Assembly: GCA_004292855.1 (NCBI GenBank)
Contig: RDXN01000050.1
Coordinates: forward strand, 46,256-110,255
DNA length: 64,000 bases
Source: Cytophagales bacterium
GTDB taxonomy: Bacteria > Bacteroidota > Bacteroidia > Cytophagales > Spirosomataceae
Reading direction: 5' to 3'
Part shown: piece after piece, positions 1 through 8,558 of the stretch
How positions within the stretch are numbered: the first letter of the stretch is position 1
Layout: the number at the start of each line of letters is the position of its first letter
Translations under genes and position numbers: made by a program
The notes under the pieces: generated by a model
Database searches by the model: none
Seen by the model: the letters and a program-made list of their open reading frames with translations, nothing else
Told to the model about the DNA's origin: nothing

Positions 1-1
1 C

Positions 2-1471
2 AACGAGACCATAGTGAATGGGCGTGATGTTACGAATGCGCTGAACACGTATTTCGTGCATTTTTTTGACCGGGTCAACTTGCTCGGCTACGCCAATTTT
101 CCCGATAACAACCTGGAGTCGACGCGGAGCTATATTCGTACAGGTGCACTTTCCGACGGTTATATCGGCAACTTTGTACTCAATCATGAACTGGGCCATA
201 CCTTCAGTTTGTACCACACCCATCAGGGCGGCACAGCCACCCAAACCCCTGAACTCGTTACACGAGGAGTAGGTGCAAATTGCTCTACGGCAGGTGATTA
301 TCTCTGCGATACCCCCGCTGATCCGCTGGGGCGAACCGGAGCGACCACAGCCTTTTTGAACGGGTGCCAGATCTACACGGGCCAGATAACCGATGCCAAC
401 GGAGCCTTCTACAACCCGCAGATGAACAACATCATGTCGTATTATGAAGGCTGCAACACGCAATTTACTGGTGGGCAGCACAATCGGATACAGGATGGCC
501 TGACGGCCCGTCAGTCGGCAACGGCGTACTCGCTGGCTTGCGAACCTACCAACGTGCCCGCCGTGACGAATATTGGCGCAACATCGGGGGTAGCCGCCGG
601 GGTGGTGCTGACTTGGCAGGACAACGCGACCAACGAAATGGGCTACCTGATTGAGCGGGCGTTTTCGGTCAATGGGACATTTATGCCGCTAGGAGGAGCG
701 GGCACCAATGCAACTACCTTCACCGACCTGAGTGTTGGAGCCAACACCTCGTACGTGTACCGAGTTCGACCCTCTAACAGCACCACAGGCGGCATTTCGG
801 GTGTGGTTTCGGCAACAGCCGGACGGCAATACTGTCGACCAACCTTCAGTCAGGGGTGTTCGGACGGAGACGGCCTGAACAGTTTCACGCTGAACGGCAC
901 CCTATTGAGTCAGAATACAGGATGTGCCACCAATTGTTACGACCAATTCAACCGGCAAACAACACAGGTCTCTCTAGGTCAGGCGGTTACGGTGGGAGGG
1001 CATTTTATCAATACCGTTGACGGCGAGGGCGTTACGATCTGGGCCGACTTCGACCGGAATGGTACGTTTGAGGCCACCGAACAGGTTTATCAGACACCCG
1101 ATTCAGTAACGGGCGTGTTCGGTGCAACGTTCTCTATCCCTGCCGCCACCACGCCCGGACCGCTGTTAATACGGGTGGCCGTCCAATTTAGGGATGCCCC
1201 CGGCTTGCCATGCGGCACCTATGTATTTGGCGAGACCGAAGACTACCTCGTCAATGTAGTATCGTGTGCGATGGTCAGCACGCGGGCGGGCAATTGGAAC
1301 GACCCAACGGTGTGGTCGTGCAATCGGGTGCCAACCATTGCCGATTTGGTTGAAGTTCGGCATGCACTGACCATACCAACCAGCACAACGGGATCGGCTC
1401 GTCAGGTTAAGTATGTCGGGGGGGGGCGGGTCACGATGGGGGCCGGTGGGCGGTTGTTGATGGGCAATTAA
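2..1471 (+). CDS. Secreted M43-type zinc metalloprotease, 3' part only
   Basis: The reading frame is open at the left edge, so the signal peptide and N-terminal part lie outside the window. The catalytic zinc motif HELGHTFSLYH fits the HExxHxxxxxH pattern of the metzincin family M43 (pappalysin/cytophagalysin), with a Met-turn-like NIMSYYEGC about 85 residues later. A fibronectin type III-like domain follows (around VTNIGATSGVAAGVVLTWQD). Next comes a GEVED domain, recognisable from DFDRNGTFEATEQVY and GETEDYLVNV. The C-terminal segment (RAGNWNDPTVWSCNRVPT) is the motif common at the ends of Cytophagales surface proteins. The protein is expected to be exported and to cut extracellular proteins. 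No canonical T9SS domain follows, and the frame ends cleanly at TAA. The family call is strong; the substrate is unknown. Confidence 0.85.
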   Translation, partial: NETIVNGRDVTNALNTYFVHFFDRVNLLGYANFPDNNLESTRSYIRTGALSDGYIGNFVLNHELGHTFSLYHTHQGGTATQTPELVTRGVGANCSTAGDYLCDTPADPLGRTGATTAFLNGCQIYTGQITDANGAFYNPQMNNIMSYYEGCNTQFTGGQHNRIQDGLTARQSATAYSLACEPTNVPAVTNIGATSGVAAGVVLTWQDNATNEMGYLIERAFSVNGTFMPLGGAGTNATTFTDLSVGANTSYVYRVRPSNSTTGGISGVVSATAGRQYCRPTFSQGCSDGDGLNSFTLNGTLLSQNTGCATNCYDQFNRQTTQVSLGQAVTVGGHFINTVDGEGVTIWADFDRNGTFEATEQVYQTPDSVTGVFGATFSIPAATTPGPLLIRVAVQFRDAPGLPCGTYVFGETEDYLVNVVSCAMVSTRAGNWNDPTVWSCNRVPTIADLVEVRHALTIPTSTTGSARQVKYVGGGRVTMGAGGRLLMGN

Positions 1472-1486
1472 CCCACGGCTGTTTTG

Positions 1487-1494
1487 TATCTTTG
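1487..1494 (+). promoter_or_regulatory. Bacteroidota -7 box (TATCTTTG)
   Basis: TATCTTTG matches the TAnnTTTG consensus and lies 26 bases before the ATG at 1520. It overlaps an in-frame TTG at 1484, which argues that the TTG is promoter sequence and not a start codon. Confidence 0.6.
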
Positions 1495-1519
1495 CCGGAT
1501 ACGTTTTAGCCTATTTTTT

Positions 1520-2410
1520 ATGTTTGTTGACGCCATTGAGCGCATTGATACCTTTACCCGCCCCGTACATTCTATTATCCGACTTTATGGCCACGGCGAA
1601 ATTGTGCCCGGTAGTGCCACCTTGTTCTTCGTGAATGAAACGGGTTGTGCCGTCACTTGCAAACACGTTGCCGAACTGCTCATCAACGCCGATCAGATTA
1701 ATCAGAACTACCGGACGTTTCAGTCTGAGCGAGGTACGCTGCTCCGAAACGCCAAACACACGTCGGCACAGTTACAGAGCCTGGAAGAACGATTTAAGAT
1801 TAACCCGCAGAGTCTGATTCAGATCAAAAACTTGTTCCCTGATTCGATTGACCAGTTTACGGCCTGGAAATGGTTTCTGCACCCGGTTTACGACCTGGCG
1901 GTGGTGCAGTTTTCAGGTTTTACGAAGCGATTTTATAGCCAATATGCCACCTTTGCCCGCGATAGTTCGTCGGTGAAACCCGGACGGATGTATTGCCGGT
2001 TAGGTTATCCGTTTCCCGACTTCAACAACTTTCGTTACAACGAGCAAGTCGACGACATCGAGTGGACGACAACGGGTCGCATCAAATCGCCCCGGTTCCC
2101 GATTGAGGGCATGGTGACCCGGCTCATGGCTGATCCCAACGGCACGATTTCGGGGATTGAAATGAGCACGCCCGGTCTGCGCGGCCAAAGCGGGGGGCCG
2201 CTTTTCGATGAGCGGGGCCTGATTTACGGGATGCAGTCGGCCACACGGCACCTACACCTGGGGTTCGACATTGAGGGCATGGATGTGCTGGTAAACAACC
2301 GCAAAGCAAAGGTCTCGAACTATCCGTTTTTGAATGTAGGCCTGTGCGTACACGTCGACGTGATTAAGCGGTATCTGACCGAGTGCGGTATCAAGTATTA
2401 CGAAGCCTAG
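1520..2410 (+). CDS. Trypsin-like serine protease domain protein
   Basis: A 296-residue protein without an obvious signal peptide. The segment GSATLFFVNETGCAVTCKHVAELL resembles the strand holding the catalytic His of trypsin/DegP-like proteases (CKHV). DLAVVQF supplies a plausible Asp, and TPGLRGQSGGPLFDERGLIYGMQS is a textbook GxSGGP serine motif. The order His-Asp-Ser is right for clan PA. An upstream TTG at 1484 would add 12 residues, but it falls inside the -7 promoter box, so ATG 1520 was chosen. It may be a cytoplasmic or membrane-linked quality-control protease. It could also be one of the trypsin-like proteases found in conflict systems, but no partner gene is next to it. Confidence 0.75.
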   Translation: MFVDAIERIDTFTRPVHSIIRLYGHGEIVPGSATLFFVNETGCAVTCKHVAELLINADQINQNYRTFQSERGTLLRNAKHTSAQLQSLEERFKINPQSLIQIKNLFPDSIDQFTAWKWFLHPVYDLAVVQFSGFTKRFYSQYATFARDSSSVKPGRMYCRLGYPFPDFNNFRYNEQVDDIEWTTTGRIKSPRFPIEGMVTRLMADPNGTISGIEMSTPGLRGQSGGPLFDERGLIYGMQSATRHLHLGFDIEGMDVLVNNRKAKVSNYPFLNVGLCVHVDVIKRYLTECGIKYYEA

Positions 2411-2412
2411 CG

Positions 2413-2420
2413 TAAATTTG
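2413..2420 (+). promoter_or_regulatory. Bacteroidota -7 box (TAAATTTG)
   Basis: TAAATTTG fits TAnnTTTG and sits 20 bases before the ATG at 2441, just after the previous gene stops. No clear -33 TTTG is visible. Confidence 0.55.
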
Positions 2421-2440
2421 TAGCCCACAAACAGACAACC

Positions 2441-3526
2441 ATGATCGCCCCCTCTGTAACGCTGTCTTCCCAACCAATCCTCACCGAAGCCGCCCTGACG
2501 CTGTTAAAGCAACTAATTGCTACGCCTTCATTTAGCCGGGAGGAGGGAAAAACGGCCCTGTTGATTGAATCGTTTCTGACCACTCAGGGCATTCCGTTCG
2601 AGCGAAAAAAGAACAATATCTGGGCGTACAACCGCCATTTCGACCCCGCAAAGCCCACTCTGCTGCTCAACTCCCACCACGACACCGTGAAGCCCAATCC
2701 TTCATGGACGCTCGACCCGTTTGAGCCGTTGGTGCAGGATGGTAAGCTGTTTGGTCTGGGATCGAACGATGCGGGTGGATGCCTGGTGTCGTTGTTGGCC
2801 ACGTTTTGCCACTTCTACGACCGGCCCGACTTGCGGTACAATATCGTGATGGCGGCTACCGCCGAAGAAGAAATTTCGGGGCGTGAGGGGTTAGAGATGA
2901 TCGTTGACGACCTGCCCCCCATCAGTTTTGCCATCGTTGGCGAACCTACCGACATGCAGTTAGCCGTGGCCGAAAAAGGCTTGCTCGTGCTCGACTGTGT
3001 GGCCCACGGACGGTCGGGGCATGCGGCCCGCGACGAGGGCGAAAATGCCATTTACAAAGCCATTCAGGACATTAACTGGCTCACAACCTACCAGTTTCCG
3101 AAGGTGTCGCCTACGCTCGGACCCATCAAGATGTCGGTAACGATTATCAACGCCGGTACGCAGCACAACGTGGTGCCTGACGCCTGCACGTTTACGGTCG
3201 ACGTGCGCGTAACGGAGCAATACACGCTGGAAGAAATTATCGAAACCGTCCGGGCTAACATTCAATCGGAGGTGAAGCCGCGCTCTATCCGTCTGAAGCC
3301 CTCCAGCATCCCGGTCGATCACCCAATTGTGTTGGCCGGTCTCGCCCTGGGCCGCACCACCTACGGGTCGCCCACCACCTCCGACCAAGCCCTGTTGGAT
3401 TGCCCCTCACTCAAATGTGGGCCGGGTCATTCGGGTCGTTCCCATACGGCAAACGAGTTTATCTACTTGCAGGAAGTTGAAGAGGGCATTGCGGGATATG
3501 TGGCGATGCTGGAACAGGTTTTGTAG
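2441..3526 (+). CDS. argE: M20 family metallo-hydrolase, acetylornithine/acetylcitrulline deacetylase type
   Basis: A 361-residue amidohydrolase of the M20/ArgE family. In arginine synthesis such enzymes remove the acetyl group from N-acetyl-ornithine, or from N-acetyl-citrulline in Bacteroidota. Metal-site motifs are in order: SHHDTVKP (His79, Asp81), GSNDAGG (Asp110), ATAEEEISG (Glu142-144), GEPTDM near 168, and a late His in CGPGHSGRSHTANEF. The dimerisation domain lies between about 180 and 290. Family and length fit well. The exact substrate cannot be read from sequence, and no other arg genes are next to it, so the symbol is tentative. Confidence 0.8.
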   Translation: MIAPSVTLSSQPILTEAALTLLKQLIATPSFSREEGKTALLIESFLTTQGIPFERKKNNIWAYNRHFDPAKPTLLLNSHHDTVKPNPSWTLDPFEPLVQDGKLFGLGSNDAGGCLVSLLATFCHFYDRPDLRYNIVMAATAEEEISGREGLEMIVDDLPPISFAIVGEPTDMQLAVAEKGLLVLDCVAHGRSGHAARDEGENAIYKAIQDINWLTTYQFPKVSPTLGPIKMSVTIINAGTQHNVVPDACTFTVDVRVTEQYTLEEIIETVRANIQSEVKPRSIRLKPSSIPVDHPIVLAGLALGRTTYGSPTTSDQALLDCPSLKCGPGHSGRSHTANEFIYLQEVEEGIAGYVAMLEQVL

Positions 3527-3534
3527 TGCCGGCG

Positions 3535-3655
3535 GTCCGGCGATCCGGTTAGCAACCGGCACAGCCGTAAGGCTGAATATATCTGTCAAAGCGGTTTGCG
3601 AGCACTACCCTAAAAATATTGGCCTTCCGGCCATGCCGGTTACTAACCGTCATTA
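3535..3655. repeat. Extragenic palindromic repeat, CCGGTTAnCAACCGG type
   Basis: The space between the convergent M20 and CNNM genes holds CCGGTTAGCAACCGG (3545-3559) and a related CCGGTTACTAACCG (3636-3649), separated by GC-rich sequence with further short dyads. A similar unit beginning TAGTGCCGGTT lies at 9703-9722, so this is a dispersed repeat family. Confidence 0.6.
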
Positions 3656-4941
3656 CTAACCACTACTTTAACTGTACCAATCCTGGTCCCATCCATCGAC
3701 TCAACAACGAACGCGAAGGGGTGCATATCAATGCGCTCGCCTACGCTCGGAAGGTCTTCGTTCAGGGCGAGAAGCAGGCCTCCGAGGGTGTCGTAGCGGG
3801 CTGTCGGTTGATCGCCTTCTGGGATGTCCCAGCCGTATTTTTCGTTCAAGTAAGCAATTTCGTGGCGGGCACTGAGCAAGTAGGTATTTTCGTCGATCTG
3901 ACGTTCGGTCCAGTCTTCGTTATGGTCGAACTCGTCCTGAATCTCGCCAAAAATTTGCTCCACAACGTCCTCAACGGTAATGATGCCCGCCGTGCCTCCA
4001 AACTCATCAACCACGAGGGCCAAACTCTTGCGCTCGCTTGTGAAGCGGAGAAGTAAGTCCTGTGCGGGCATGGTCTCGGGAACGGTCACCAGGGGTGTCA
4101 AAATGCTCTCAATAGTGGCCGGTTTTTTGAACAGCGATAGGGCGTGGCAATACCCAATTATGTCGTCGATGCTTTCGCGATAGACCAGAATTTTAGAATG
4201 TCCACTCTCCTGAAACGCCCTGCGCAGGTCGTCGACCGGATCGTTGACCTCCACAGCAGCAACCTCCCGGCGGGGCACTAGACAGTCGCGCACCCGCACA
4301 TCGCGAAATTCGATGGCGTTGTTAAAAATGCGGGTGTCGACCTCCACATCGTCTTCCATTTCGGTTCGGTCGTCGGTTCGGTGATTGGCTTGCTGGAGGT
4401 AGTGGTTCAAGTCGGTGAGACCAAAAACGGGTCGTATCTCATCCTGTTTCTGCCGTAATACAAATCGGTTGAACAGCCGCGCGATGCCCACTAAAACCCG
4501 CACAAGCGGGGCAATAGCCTGATAAATAACCCATAACGGCACGGCCAACCGCTCCAGAAACGCGTCGGGATGAATCAGGGCAAGGCTTTTAGGCAGGTAG
4601 TCGGCCACGGGCATAAAAATGACCGTCAGGATGAGCGTTTCAAGCAGGATAAGCACGAACGGACTGTCGTATTGGTCGGAGAGGGCGTTCTGCAAGATTG
4701 GATGCAATGCTGTTACGCCCAACACCGCATAGAGGACCAGGAAGAGTGTGTTGCCAACCAACGTTGTGCCAACAAACAGAATTGGCTTTTTCAAAAACTG
4801 CGACACTAGCTTCTCGCCCAGCGGCCCCTGCTTGCTATGCAGCTCAAAATATACCCGGTTGACGGACAGGTACGCCGTTTCGACCGCCGAGAAAAACCCG
4901 GCCAAAATCAGAGCCAATAAAGCAGCTAGGGGGAGGAGCAT
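3643..4941 (-). CDS. CNNM/CorC-like (HlyC/GldE-type) membrane protein with CBS pair
   Basis: This protein has a DUF21/CNNM transmembrane domain (about residues 1-180, starting MLLPLAALLALILAGFFSAVETAYLS), a pair of CBS domains (VRDCLVPRREV to GIITVEDVVEQIFGEI), and a C-terminal CorC/HlyC domain that ends the protein. Family members move or sense divalent cations such as Mg2+ or Co2+. In Bacteroidota a paralogue, GldE, accompanies gliding and type IX secretion genes. ATG 4941 was preferred over an upstream in-frame start (4974) because the extra 11 residues lie in a repeat. It is the last gene of the minus-strand cluster that begins with ccmB. A substrate cannot be named from sequence. Confidence 0.85.
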   Translation of the reverse strand: MLLPLAALLALILAGFFSAVETAYLSVNRVYFELHSKQGPLGEKLVSQFLKKPILFVGTTLVGNTLFLVLYAVLGVTALHPILQNALSDQYDSPFVLILLETLILTVIFMPVADYLPKSLALIHPDAFLERLAVPLWVIYQAIAPLVRVLVGIARLFNRFVLRQKQDEIRPVFGLTDLNHYLQQANHRTDDRTEMEDDVEVDTRIFNNAIEFRDVRVRDCLVPRREVAAVEVNDPVDDLRRAFQESGHSKILVYRESIDDIIGYCHALSLFKKPATIESILTPLVTVPETMPAQDLLLRFTSERKSLALVVDEFGGTAGIITVEDVVEQIFGEIQDEFDHNEDWTERQIDENTYLLSARHEIAYLNEKYGWDIPEGDQPTARYDTLGGLLLALNEDLPSVGERIDMHPFAFVVESMDGTRIGTVKVVVSNDG

Positions 4942-4950
4942 AATTAGTAG

Positions 4951-5002
4951 GCAGTAGCAGTGGGCAGATCGCAAGCAGTTTTGTACTGCCCACTGCTACT
5001 GT
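4951..5002. repeat. Inverted repeat with 15-bp perfect arms (CAGTAGCAGTGGGCAG type)
   Basis: AGTAGCAGTGGGCAG (4953-4967) is perfectly complementary to 4986-5000 across an 18-base loop. It lies between the stop of the 5003-5239 gene and the CNNM gene. Variants of this ACTGCTCACTGC-like sequence recur before feoB. It could act as a transcription attenuator, but no T-tract follows on the minus strand. Confidence 0.7.
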
Positions 5003-5239
5003 TCACTGCTTATTTTTTTTCTTTTTTTTCTGATCGGCGGCCATTTGCTTGATGGTTGGCGAGATGGCTTTTTCGCGTTGGAGCCGTTTGTTGCGAATAT
5101 ACTGGAACGTGAACAGCAGGCCCAAACACATCATCAGATAAGGGTAGCTATCTAAAAACGTCGTGCGCTGGTACTCGGCGATCCAGATAATGAGCGCGCC
5201 CGCAGCCCCGGCCAAAAGAAGTGTTTCGTTCAGTTTCAT
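5003..5239 (-). CDS. Small two-helix membrane protein
   Basis: A 78-residue protein of unknown function. Two hydrophobic segments (LLLAGAAGALIIWIAEY and YPYLMMCLGLLFTFQYI) are followed by a strongly basic tail ending KKKKKNKQ, which should face the cytoplasm. It starts 7 bases after the stop of the 55-residue gene upstream and runs the same way, so it is probably in the same transcript. No family is recognised. Confidence 0.6.
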   Translation of the reverse strand: MKLNETLLLAGAAGALIIWIAEYQRTTFLDSYPYLMMCLGLLFTFQYIRNKRLQREKAISPTIKQMAADQKKKKKNKQ

Positions 5240-5246
5240 CTCCAGC

Positions 5247-5414
5247 TTACTTAGCCTTTACCTTATTAAACCTTCTGTTGTTACTCAGCAGTTGCTTCGC
5301 TTTTTCGATTTTACCGGGGAATAATATTTTCCCGGCATACTTGGCATCAAGGGTCTCATCGACGACCACACAATCCGATTTTAGGGATTTTGTGTTTGTT
5401 GTTAACGTTCTCAT
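5247..5414 (-). CDS. Small 55-residue protein coupled to DUF6934 gene
   Basis: A short frame from ATG 5414 to TAA 5247, beginning MRTLTTNTKSLKSDCVVVDE and ending NRRFNKVKAK. Only two bases separate the stop of the DUF6934 gene (TGA 5419-5417) from this ATG, which strongly suggests translational coupling. The protein is Lys/Arg-rich (pI clearly basic) with a central YAGKILFPGKIEKAKQLL segment likely to form a helix. Its function is unknown. The pairing of a small protein with a compact alpha/beta protein is reminiscent of toxin-antitoxin layouts, but this is inference only. Confidence 0.6.
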   Translation of the reverse strand: MRTLTTNTKSLKSDCVVVDETLDAKYAGKILFPGKIEKAKQLLSNNRRFNKVKAK

Positions 5415-5416
5415 AA

Positions 5417-5866
5417 TCAAAGAATCTTTGAGCTAATTAAAAAAGCTGAATAGTGGCGTTGAGAGTCAAACTCTTCAGTAGTTCCGTCTTCATTAACCCC
5501 TTCCACCAAGAACTGGCTGCTAAAATTAGGATATTGTTGCCGTATAATGCGTCCGTACAATCTGGTACGCAATGTATTGCTACCAGTAAAAAAAACGATA
5601 GCGTCAGGCTTGGCTATGAGAAACTCGTTTAAGGTGAAAATAACAGTCGCCAGCACTTTCCTTACATCGCCGTTATCTGACACAATTTGATCGTCAACTG
5701 TCCTACTTTGAGGGTTATAATCTCCAAAACCAAGATTCCAGAGATTCAACTCCTCGATTAAAGAGTAATCAACAACCTTGCGGATACGGCCTCTAGGCCC
5801 TTCGCTAATAAACTCAAAGTGTAGTCGACTAATTGACTCTTGGACAGTGTATCGAGGATGATTCAC
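5417..5866 (-). CDS. DUF6934-like protein
   Basis: The conserved core NLWNLGFGDYNPQSRTVDD, then VSDNGDVRKVLATVIFTL and PDAIVFFTGSNTLRTRLYGR, matches my recollection of the DUF6934 family of Bacteroidota, whose function is unknown. The open frame extends to 5962 but the first part overlaps the 3' end of ccmF. The family usually begins a few residues before a YxVQ/ES segment, so GTG at 5866 (M-NHPRYTVQES) was chosen; it lies 31 bases after the ccmF stop. It is followed at 2 bases by the 55-residue gene. The protein is soluble with no signal peptide. Confidence 0.65.
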   Translation of the reverse strand: MNHPRYTVQESISRLHFEFISEGPRGRIRKVVDYSLIEELNLWNLGFGDYNPQSRTVDDQIVSDNGDVRKVLATVIFTLNEFLIAKPDAIVFFTGSNTLRTRLYGRIIRQQYPNFSSQFLVEGVNEDGTTEEFDSQRHYSAFLISSKIL

Positions 5867-5897
5867 GCTAGTGTGTAAAACATCCGCAAAGTACGAA

Positions 5898-8558
5898 TTA
5901 TGCCAGTCCCTTATCCCGCATTTTGGAGAAGTCGCGATACCGCCGAACCGTGGATAGGGCAAAGCCGAGGGCTACGATGAGCGTACCAATCCAGAGGACG
6001 TTGATGAGTGGCTTTTCAAATGCCTTCATCACGATATAATCGCGCTGTGTGGTGTTGACCGCGAAGGTGAAGTTGCCGGTTTGCGGGTCGATAGCGTTCA
6101 ACTGGATGCGAACCCCTAGCTCGTCGCTCACGAAAGCGGGGCGGGCCACCATCCGATCCTTGATGATAAATGCCGGTTTCAGGGTGTACTCGCCGTTTTT
6201 GTCGAGCACGCGCACCTGGGCCTCCACAGCCGCATCGCCGGGGCCAAGTGCGACACCCTCGACTTGATCGACCTTCACCACGTTGTCGAGGATGGCCACG
6301 TAATCGTTCACGAAAAACGTGTCGCGCACGGCCACGCTGAAATTTTCGGTCTTGCTCCACTCGTTGTCGGCGTTCGGGTCGGGCACCGACGAAACGTAGG
6401 TGTAGAGGTCGCGGTTGGCGTTACGAGCAATATCGGGTGAGACGATCAAGCCCATCTTGGGGTTGGCCTGAGCGCGGGGATACAGCGAGAATATTTTGCC
6501 GTTGGGGTCGCGGTACTCGACCTCGTAAAACACGTTTTCGGGGTACAGGGCCAGCGTGTCGCCTTTCTTGTGATACTGCTTGCCGTTCTGCACGATGTCG
6601 CGCTGGGCAATGCCGTGGAAATCGCCCTCGATAACCGTCACCCACGAGCGGGGCACGTAGCCCGGCACATCGCGAATTTCGACCCGCTGACCCCGGTAGG
6701 TCATCTGATACTTGTCCATGCGCTCGGGCTGATTGATCCAGAGCAGGACGTTCTCTTTGTTCTCCTGGTTGTTGTTTTTGGTGAACTCCTCACGCTTCGA
6801 GATCGGAATGCCGCTGTTGTTCACCGACACCACCCGGGAGTAGCCCGATGAGAACAGGATGCCGATCAGCATCAGGGCCATACCGATGTGCGCCACGGCC
6901 CCGCCCGACAGCCGGTAGTTGCCGCGCACAACCACCCACAACACCGTTCCGTTTGTAACAAGCGCGAACACCGACGCTACCACCAATAGGATATAAACGG
7001 GATTCGTAATCTTGCCAAACCCGATAAAAGCCGCGCTGATGAGCAGCGTTGCCAGAGCCGGGTTAATCAACGCCGACCAGTTTTTACCGTCGATTTTGCG
7101 CCACCAGAGGTATTGCCCAACGCCCGTGAGCAGGGCAATCACGATGAAAAACCAAATCTGGAACTTGTTGTAAAATGCAATGGCATCGGCGGGGGGGGCC
7201 AGGTTGCTTACAATGCCAAATACCTCAAGCAATTTGTTGAAGGCCGGTAGCGACGTAGCCACGATTACCTGAAAGCCAGCCAGCACAAGCACGGTTGCTC
7301 CAATAAATAACCAGAACTCTTTGGTATAAACCGAAGCCTCTTTCTCGTCGCTCGGAATGGTTCGCCATTTCCAGACCATCGTAAACACAGCCGCTACCAC
7401 AAATGCCAGCAAATACACCAGCAACTGCCCCGACAGGCCGAGATCCGTAAACGAGTGAACCGACGCGTTGCCCAAGATACCGCTCCGGGTCAGGAACGTT
7501 GAATATAGAATGAGCAAAAACGTCGAAACAGTCAAGATAACGGCCATTTTGAGAGCCGTGGAGTTTTTGCGGGCAATGAGCATGGTGTGCAAACTTGCCA
7601 CCAGCACCAGCCAGGGCACAAATACCGAGTTTTCAACGGGGTCCCAGTTCCAGTAGCCGCCGAAGTTGAGCGTTTCGTAAGCCCAGTAGCCGCCCATCAT
7701 GATACCCACGCCGAGCACCAACCCACCGAACAGTGTCCAGGGCAACGCGGGTCGAATCCACTCCAACGGCTGATTCCGCCAGAGACCAGCCAGACAGTAC
7801 GCAAACGGAACGAGCGTGAGTGCGTAACCCAAGAACAGGGTAGGCGGGTGAATCACCATCCAGTAGTTCTGGAGCAGGGGGTTCAGGCCATTACCGTCCT
7901 TAGGGATGAAATTGGGATCGGTGGCGAAGATGGGCGTGTCGGGCAGTGCCTCGCGCAGAAGCATGAATGGTGAGCTGCCTATTTTGAAGTCTCCGCCAAA
8001 CACGGTGCCCAAAATCATCGACGCCAGAAACGCCTGCACCAACGCGAAAACAGTCATCATCGGCGACTCCCAGCCTTTGTTAGTTCGGATGAGGATAAAA
8101 CCGATCACGACGTTCCAGAATAGCCACAGCAGAAAGCTGCCCTCCTGCCCCTCCCAAAAACACGAGATCATGTACTGCACCGGCAACGCCCGCGACGAGT
8201 GACTCCAGGCGTAATGGTACTCGAAATAGTGGTTGTACACGATGCTGTACAAACACACAATAACGCCCAATACAGCCGCACCATGCACATAAAACGACCA
8301 CCGGGCCAGTGACCGCCAATCGTCCTTGGGGACATTGGACGTCGGATGTTGGATGTTGGACTTATGAGTACGGGCCTTTGTTGATCCGTACTCATCCTCC
8401 CCAGCATAAGCCAACTCCGGTTTCGCGACAGTGGTTGCCCGCTGAAGTTGCCCTTTGCCGAGGGCCGACATCAGGTAGGCGACCGTGGCCACCAATGCCG
8501 TCACAAACGACAGGATAACAAAAAAGTGGCCGACTTGGCCTATAGTTTCGTGAATCAT
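5898..8558 (-). CDS. ccmF: Cytochrome c heme lyase CcmF
   Basis: An 886-residue polytopic protein that transfers heme from CcmE to apocytochrome c on the outer face of the inner membrane. It carries the tryptophan-rich WWD heme-handling motif (NFGGYWNWDPVENSVFVPW, about 299-316), the conserved histidine of VIHPPTLFLGY (about 237), and WEGQEGSFLLW near 135. The periplasmic C-terminal domain spans about 600-850. Its ATG overlaps the toxin stop by ATGA. Between the first two membrane segments (about residues 40-82) is a linker containing KSNIQHPTSNVPK. This linker is encoded by repeat-like DNA and looks like an in-frame insertion (see findings). Confidence 0.93.
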   Translation of the reverse strand: MIHETIGQVGHFFVILSFVTALVATVAYLMSALGKGQLQRATTVAKPELAYAGEDEYGSTKARTHKSNIQHPTSNVPKDDWRSLARWSFYVHGAAVLGVIVCLYSIVYNHYFEYHYAWSHSSRALPVQYMISCFWEGQEGSFLLWLFWNVVIGFILIRTNKGWESPMMTVFALVQAFLASMILGTVFGGDFKIGSSPFMLLREALPDTPIFATDPNFIPKDGNGLNPLLQNYWMVIHPPTLFLGYALTLVPFAYCLAGLWRNQPLEWIRPALPWTLFGGLVLGVGIMMGGYWAYETLNFGGYWNWDPVENSVFVPWLVLVASLHTMLIARKNSTALKMAVILTVSTFLLILYSTFLTRSGILGNASVHSFTDLGLSGQLLVYLLAFVVAAVFTMVWKWRTIPSDEKEASVYTKEFWLFIGATVLVLAGFQVIVATSLPAFNKLLEVFGIVSNLAPPADAIAFYNKFQIWFFIVIALLTGVGQYLWWRKIDGKNWSALINPALATLLISAAFIGFGKITNPVYILLVVASVFALVTNGTVLWVVVRGNYRLSGGAVAHIGMALMLIGILFSSGYSRVVSVNNSGIPISKREEFTKNNNQENKENVLLWINQPERMDKYQMTYRGQRVEIRDVPGYVPRSWVTVIEGDFHGIAQRDIVQNGKQYHKKGDTLALYPENVFYEVEYRDPNGKIFSLYPRAQANPKMGLIVSPDIARNANRDLYTYVSSVPDPNADNEWSKTENFSVAVRDTFFVNDYVAILDNVVKVDQVEGVALGPGDAAVEAQVRVLDKNGEYTLKPAFIIKDRMVARPAFVSDELGVRIQLNAIDPQTGNFTFAVNTTQRDYIVMKAFEKPLINVLWIGTLIVALGFALSTVRRYRDFSKMRDKGLA
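8333..8395. repeat. Short tandem repeat plus dyad inside ccmF
   Basis: Copies of a GGATGTTGGA-type unit (8333-8361) are followed by a 10-bp inverted repeat ATGAGTACGG (8364-8373)/CCGTACTCAT (8386-8395). The block lies within the ccmF frame and encodes a low-complexity cytoplasmic linker. Confidence 0.6.

Noticed and set aside
1484..1519. TTG start for the trypsin-like protein
   Set aside because: It falls within the TATCTTTG promoter box. The same trap occurs at 51045 for prfC.
5221..5436. Plus-strand hydrophobic frame
   Set aside because: It is antisense to the 55-residue gene, which is tightly coupled to DUF6934.
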